Below the pieces are notes generated by a model. That model saw only the letters and a program-made list of their open reading frames with translations. It was not told where the DNA came from and did not search any database. The position numbers and the translations under genes were made by a program. Positions 16,628 through 19,713 of a stretch of 19,713 nt of DNA are shown here, in pieces. The stretch spans positions 1 through 19,713 of the forward strand of contig CBDAPE010000003.1 in assembly GCA_965198325.1 (NCBI GenBank), in the 5' to 3' direction. This DNA comes from CBDAPE01 sp965198325 (GTDB lineage: Bacteria; Pseudomonadota; Alphaproteobacteria; UBA828; JAPUJA01). Positions within the stretch are counted from its first letter, which is position 1. Every line of letters begins with the position of its first letter.

Positions 16628-17737
16628 TTATGACTGCAGGAACTCTGCCCAAATATCGAGACAATAGGTATCCAGATCCGGCGACAGGAGCAGATCGTAA
16701 TAGGAGTTTGCGAGATAACCCGGCTGGTCGTCCCAGCGAAGCGCCGCCTTTTCGTTCACGTTCAGCGCTGCCGTGCGGCTCGCCGGCATGGCCCAGTAGC
16801 ACTCGGACGTTGCCAGGGCCGCCTGGCCCTCGTTGCCGAGCGTGTAGCGTAGGAACTCCATGGCGAGATCCTTGCGTCCGGAATCCTCGAGAACCGTGAC
16901 CGACTGCATCCAGCGCATGCCGCCTTCGTCAGGCAGGGACCAATCGAGATCGGGGCGCTCGTCGAGCATGAGGTTGGAGACCACGAACTCCGCCCCGCCG
17001 CCGACGATGTCGACGTCGCCGGTGACCAGAGCCGTCTGTACGGTGACGATATCGCTGACCAGCGCATAGATATCCTTGACCATCATGAGCTTTTCGCGAA
17101 TGGCATCAAGCGCTGCCATGTCGATGTCGGCCGGCTTGACTCCGTTATAGAGCCCGATCATCTGCATGAAGGGCTGGTACCAGTCGTAGATCGCGAGACG
17201 GCCCTTGTATTTGGGATTCCACAGCGAGGCACAGGTCCGCATGTCGGCGGGATCGACCTTCTCCTTGTTGAAGGCGTAGCCCTCGTAGCCGAACTTCTCG
17301 GGTACGGCGATGAGATCGCCGTTGGGGCGGTGGAGCGACGGCTGGTGGATCGCCTCGAAGATGTCGTCCCAGTTGACGATGTCGTCGGGCAGGGTCGCGA
17401 AGATGCCCTGTTTGGAGGTCTCGGGTACGTCGTTGGAATTGATGACGAAGACATCCCAATCGCCGGGCTGAGATTGTTCGATAATGGACATCGCAACGCC
17501 CGTGCCCTCGTAATCCTTCATATTGACGCGAACGCCATGGGCCTCCTCGAAGGGGGTCACGAATGCCGGGTCCAGACCGTCGCACCAGGTCAGGACGTTG
17601 AGCTCGTCGGCTCCGAACGCCAACTTCGGGCGAACCAGCGCCGATGCGGACAAGGCGGCGCCGGCGCCCGCGCCGGCCTTGATGAATTGCCGCCGGTTCA
17701 TGGCGGAACGATTCTGCGATTTGGTTTTCTTGCTCAC
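16628..17737 (-). CDS. Tat-exported PotD/PotF-like ABC transporter substrate-binding protein
   Basis: A 369-residue periplasmic binding protein. Twin arginines R15-R16 in MNRRQFIKAGAGAGAA followed by a weakly hydrophobic stretch mark a Tat signal, with cleavage likely near residue 43 (KLAFGA). The mature part (DELNVLTWCDGLDP, then VRVNMKDYEGTG, then GDWDVFVINSND) has the pattern of the spermidine/putrescine-binding group of the bacterial extracellular solute-binding family. GTG at 17737 is chosen because GGGAGG (17745-17750) stands 7 bases upstream; it precedes the MNRR methionine by 12 codons. The frame continues to 17929 without support. It is the first gene of the operon with creatininase and the Rieske oxygenase, so its ligand is probably the substrate, a small cationic or guanidino compound. 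No permease or ATPase gene is present in the window. Confidence 0.9.
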   Translation of the reverse strand: MSKKTKSQNRSAMNRRQFIKAGAGAGAALSASALVRPKLAFGADELNVLTWCDGLDPAFVTPFEEAHGVRVNMKDYEGTGVAMSIIEQSQPGDWDVFVINSNDVPETSKQGIFATLPDDIVNWDDIFEAIHQPSLHRPNGDLIAVPEKFGYEGYAFNKEKVDPADMRTCASLWNPKYKGRLAIYDWYQPFMQMIGLYNGVKPADIDMAALDAIREKLMMVKDIYALVSDIVTVQTALVTGDVDIVGGGAEFVVSNLMLDERPDLDWSLPDEGGMRWMQSVTVLEDSGRKDLAMEFLRYTLGNEGQAALATSECYWAMPASRTAALNVNEKAALRWDDQPGYLANSYYDLLLSPDLDTYCLDIWAEFLQS

Positions 17738-17876
17738 GGATTTACCTCCCAAGCGCGCCCGTCGGGACCTTCGTTTCCCGAGTTGGCGGGGCCCTGGTTG
17801 GGCGCTTTTAATTTTGAGTATCGCGGACGGAGAACGACCCCGGCAGTACCGCGACGGACCCCATTGGTTTGTCGAA

Positions 17877-17905
17877 ATCTTACCAACGGCGTTACCATTA
17901 GACAA
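17877..17905 (-). promoter_or_regulatory. Candidate promoter of the binding protein-creatininase-Rieske operon
   Basis: On the minus strand TTGTCT (17905-17900) and TAAGAT (17882-17877) are separated by 17 bases; each hexamer matches the sigma70 consensus at 4 of 6 positions. The site is about 140 bases before the GTG start, leaving a moderately long leader. This is a prediction of modest strength. Confidence 0.35.
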
Positions 17906-17939
17906 GAAGCGACCACCCGAAAACATCAAGGTTGAAATA

Positions 17940-17967
17940 CCGTTTCACCGGAGAACGGACGAAACGG
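17940..17967. promoter_or_regulatory. Inverted repeat, possible operator
   Basis: CCGTTTC (17940-17946) and GAAACGG (17961-17967) form a 7-base dyad with 14 bases between the arms, so the arm centres are 21 bases apart, two helical turns. It lies just upstream of the candidate minus-strand promoter in a divergent intergenic region, a usual place for a dimeric regulator site. A dyad of this length can also arise by chance. Confidence 0.3.
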
Positions 17968-18200
17968 GGGGACGATTTCATTGGACAGGTCACCGGTAGC
18001 GCCGCGGATAAGGCAAGGGCTGAAAATCGTAATCTCTTGGTTTATTGCAGAAATGAAGCAAATCCATTTGCGTCGTAACGAGGCCGACCGTAGGTTCAAA
18101 TTACCGGCGGAAGGACGCCGCCCGCGGCTTATGCGAGCACGACAGATGGCGATGAGTCGAGATTCGCGAAACCCGGCCCCAATTTCAAGGTGATCCCGTC

Positions 18201-19652
18201 ATGCCAAAGAAACAGGCCTCAATTCTTATCCGCCACGGTGATGTCCTGACGCTGAATTCGAACCGCGAGATCCTGAAGGATGGGGCTATTGCGATCGTCG
18301 GCGAAAAGATCGCCGATGTCGGGCCGGATGCCCGGCTCGCGAAAAAATGGACCGGGAAAGAGGATCTGGACGCCACGGGCAAGGCGGTGATGCCCGGCTT
18401 CATCAACACCCACGCTCACGCGATCCAGAGCCTGTTGAGGGGCGGGCTGTCGCAGGACCGGAACCTCTACGACTGGGTGCTCAACGCCCTCTATCCGGGC
18501 CTCGCCCAATACAGCGGCGCGGACGCGCGCACGGGCGCGATGCTGTTTGCCATCGAGGCCATACGGTACGGCAACACCACGATCGTCGACAACGCGGACT
18601 GGGGCATGGTCGACGAGATCGCCGAGAGCACCATCGAGACTTACCAGGATTGCGGAATTCGCGCGGTCTATGCGCGGATGTTCGCCGACCACGAGCCAAC
18701 GGACGACGGCCCACTGATGGCGGTACTCCAGAACAAGGAACCGGGGGTCAAGCATCCCCGCTTCACGGAAGACACGTCGGACGCGCTCGGCAGCATCGAT
18801 CGCCTGATGAAGAAGCATCACGGCTCCGCCGGCGGGCGGATCAGCGTCTGTCCCGCTCCGGCGACGCCCGCGTTTAATACCCCTGAAGGAATGCGCGGCT
18901 CCCTGGAGCTCGCGGAAAAATACGACACGGTGTTCTCGCTCCACATCGTGGAAGACCGGATCGACGGCGAAATCTATGGCATGAACATTGGGGAATACCT
19001 GGCCGCCGTCGGAATCCTGCATCCCCGGCTAGTGGCGGGCCATTGCGTGTGGCTGGACGACAAGGGTCTACGCCTGTTCAAGAGATTTGACGCCAAGGTC
19101 GCTCATTTGCCGGTCAGCAACCTTTACCTGGCGTCGGGAATTGCCCCGGTCGCCAAAATGATCAGCATGGGCATCACCGTCGGCTTGGGCACCGACGACG
19201 CAAACTGCAACGACGCCGCGAACATGATCGCGGAGATGAAGCACGCGGCGCTGCTCCAGAAAATGAACAATTGGGATTCCGGGGCGATCACGGCGGAAAA
19301 GGTGATCGAAATGGCCACCATCGACTCCGCCCGAACGGTCGGCATGGAGGATCAACTTGGATCCATACAGAAAGGCAAGATAGCCGACATCATCCTCATC
19401 GACTTGGAGAGCCCCCACCTCAAGCCGTGCCATCAGATTGCGGCAGTGCTCGTCTACCAGGCGGACGGCAGCGAGGTGGACACCACGATCGTGAACGGAA
19501 AAATCCTCATGACCGGGGGAAAGCTGACCTTCCTGTCCGAAGAGCAGGAGAAGAAGGTCATGGACGAGGCGCAGGCCGCCTCGGCCCGGATCGCCGAGGC
19601 GGCTGGGATGGGATGGGCGAAGGAGCGAGGTTGGCGGACGGTCGGCACGTAA
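18201..19652 (+). CDS. Metal-dependent amidohydrolase/deaminase (ATZ/TRZ, cytosine-deaminase-like)
   Basis: A 483-residue cytoplasmic enzyme of the amidohydrolase superfamily. The metal and catalytic residues typical of the mononuclear deaminase group are all present: H71 and H73 in PGFINTHAHA, H248 and E251 in SLHIVED, H281 in AGHCVWLD and D332 in GLGTDDANCND. The N-terminal strand domain (ILIRHGDVLTLNSNREILKDG) and the C-terminal part (GSIQKGKIADIILIDLE) form the composite beta domain. The group deaminates or dechlorinates N-heterocycles such as s-triazines, adenosine derivatives, guanine and cytosine; the exact substrate cannot be read here. AAGGTGA (18187-18193) stands 7 bases before the ATG. 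It diverges from the creatininase operon across a shared regulatory region, so a ring-containing or imino nitrogen substrate linked to that pathway is plausible. Confidence 0.9.
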   Translation: MPKKQASILIRHGDVLTLNSNREILKDGAIAIVGEKIADVGPDARLAKKWTGKEDLDATGKAVMPGFINTHAHAIQSLLRGGLSQDRNLYDWVLNALYPGLAQYSGADARTGAMLFAIEAIRYGNTTIVDNADWGMVDEIAESTIETYQDCGIRAVYARMFADHEPTDDGPLMAVLQNKEPGVKHPRFTEDTSDALGSIDRLMKKHHGSAGGRISVCPAPATPAFNTPEGMRGSLELAEKYDTVFSLHIVEDRIDGEIYGMNIGEYLAAVGILHPRLVAGHCVWLDDKGLRLFKRFDAKVAHLPVSNLYLASGIAPVAKMISMGITVGLGTDDANCNDAANMIAEMKHAALLQKMNNWDSGAITAEKVIEMATIDSARTVGMEDQLGSIQKGKIADIILIDLESPHLKPCHQIAAVLVYQADGSEVDTTIVNGKILMTGGKLTFLSEEQEKKVMDEAQAASARIAEAAGMGWAKERGWRTVGT

Positions 19653-19713
19653 CCGATCGCACGAATCCGTAACGCAGAACCTGCACCACAACCCTAACCG
19701 GCCCCTGTGCCGA

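Larger units (their letters stand above)
17738..18200. promoter_or_regulatory. 463-base divergent intergenic region
   Basis: This is the only gene-free stretch longer than 300 bases. It is visibly less GC-rich than the genes. It holds ribosome-binding sites at both ends (GGGAGG for the binding protein; AAGGTGA at 18187-18193 for the amidohydrolase), a candidate minus-strand promoter and a dyad listed separately. A 70-codon open frame on the plus strand (17981-18193) has no recognisable protein character. No regulator gene is found next to it, so the controlling protein must be encoded elsewhere. Confidence 0.6.

Noticed and set aside
17755..17803. Inverted repeat GCGCCC...GGGCGC followed by a T-rich stretch as a terminator
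   Set aside because: The arms are only six bases with a loop of over thirty bases, and it lies inside a leader, not after a gene.
17981..18193. Small plus-strand open frame in the divergent intergenic region
   Set aside because: It has no ribosome-binding site, is rich in Arg without fold-like patterning, and lies in a probable control region.
1..19713. CRISPR array, tRNA or rRNA genes, insertion sequences, integrase or phage genes
   Set aside because: No regularly spaced repeats, no tRNA-like cloverleaf, no rRNA-like sequence and no transposase or integrase motif were seen on either strand by eye.

Overview
The window is GC-rich DNA from what is probably an alphaproteobacterium, most likely of the Rhodospirillales type. 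I infer this from the dprA-topA-rnr gene order, a cysteine-free L33 protein with a typical alphaproteobacterial C-terminus, and the overall protein style. No rRNA, tRNA, CRISPR array, insertion sequence or phage gene was seen. All taxonomic statements are inference from recognised proteins, not from a search.

Layout. (1) 1-5945, plus strand: a 5'-truncated and frameshifted dprA, then topA and rnr, closely spaced. (2) 5942-9365, a membrane and lipid block: an AI-2E-family permease and an endonuclease/exonuclease/phosphatase-fold protein on the minus strand, diverging from a cardiolipin synthase gene that carries an in-frame TAG. (3) 9505-11311: a small basic protein of unknown function, an MFS transporter with an in-frame TGA, and rpmG behind its own sigma70-like promoter. 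(4) 11336-13462: a tight run of a Sel1-repeat protein, a HAD hydrolase and a Mak-type ROK fructokinase. (5) 13580-14551: a D-2-hydroxyacid dehydrogenase. (6) 14575-19652: a catabolic island. A Tat-exported PotD-like binding protein, a creatininase with its full set of active-site residues and a Rieske oxygenase form a minus-strand operon. A metal-dependent amidohydrolase/deaminase diverges from it across a 463-base regulatory region.

The island is the most interesting part. It points to uptake and breakdown of creatinine or a related cyclic guanidino compound. There is no creatinase in the window; instead there is a Rieske oxygenase with the Glu-x-x-His signature known from carnitine and betaine oxygenases, plus an amidohydrolase. 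This suggests a route that may proceed by oxidative N-demethylation and/or deamination rather than the textbook creatininase-creatinase-sarcosine path. The reductase for the oxygenase and the membrane parts of the transporter are not in the window.

A second theme is that three genes in the first 11 kb (dprA, cls, MFS) are each broken by one small lesion while both flanking parts stay fully conserved. This means either recent gene decay or base-level errors in the assembly. The last 8.6 kb shows no such lesion.
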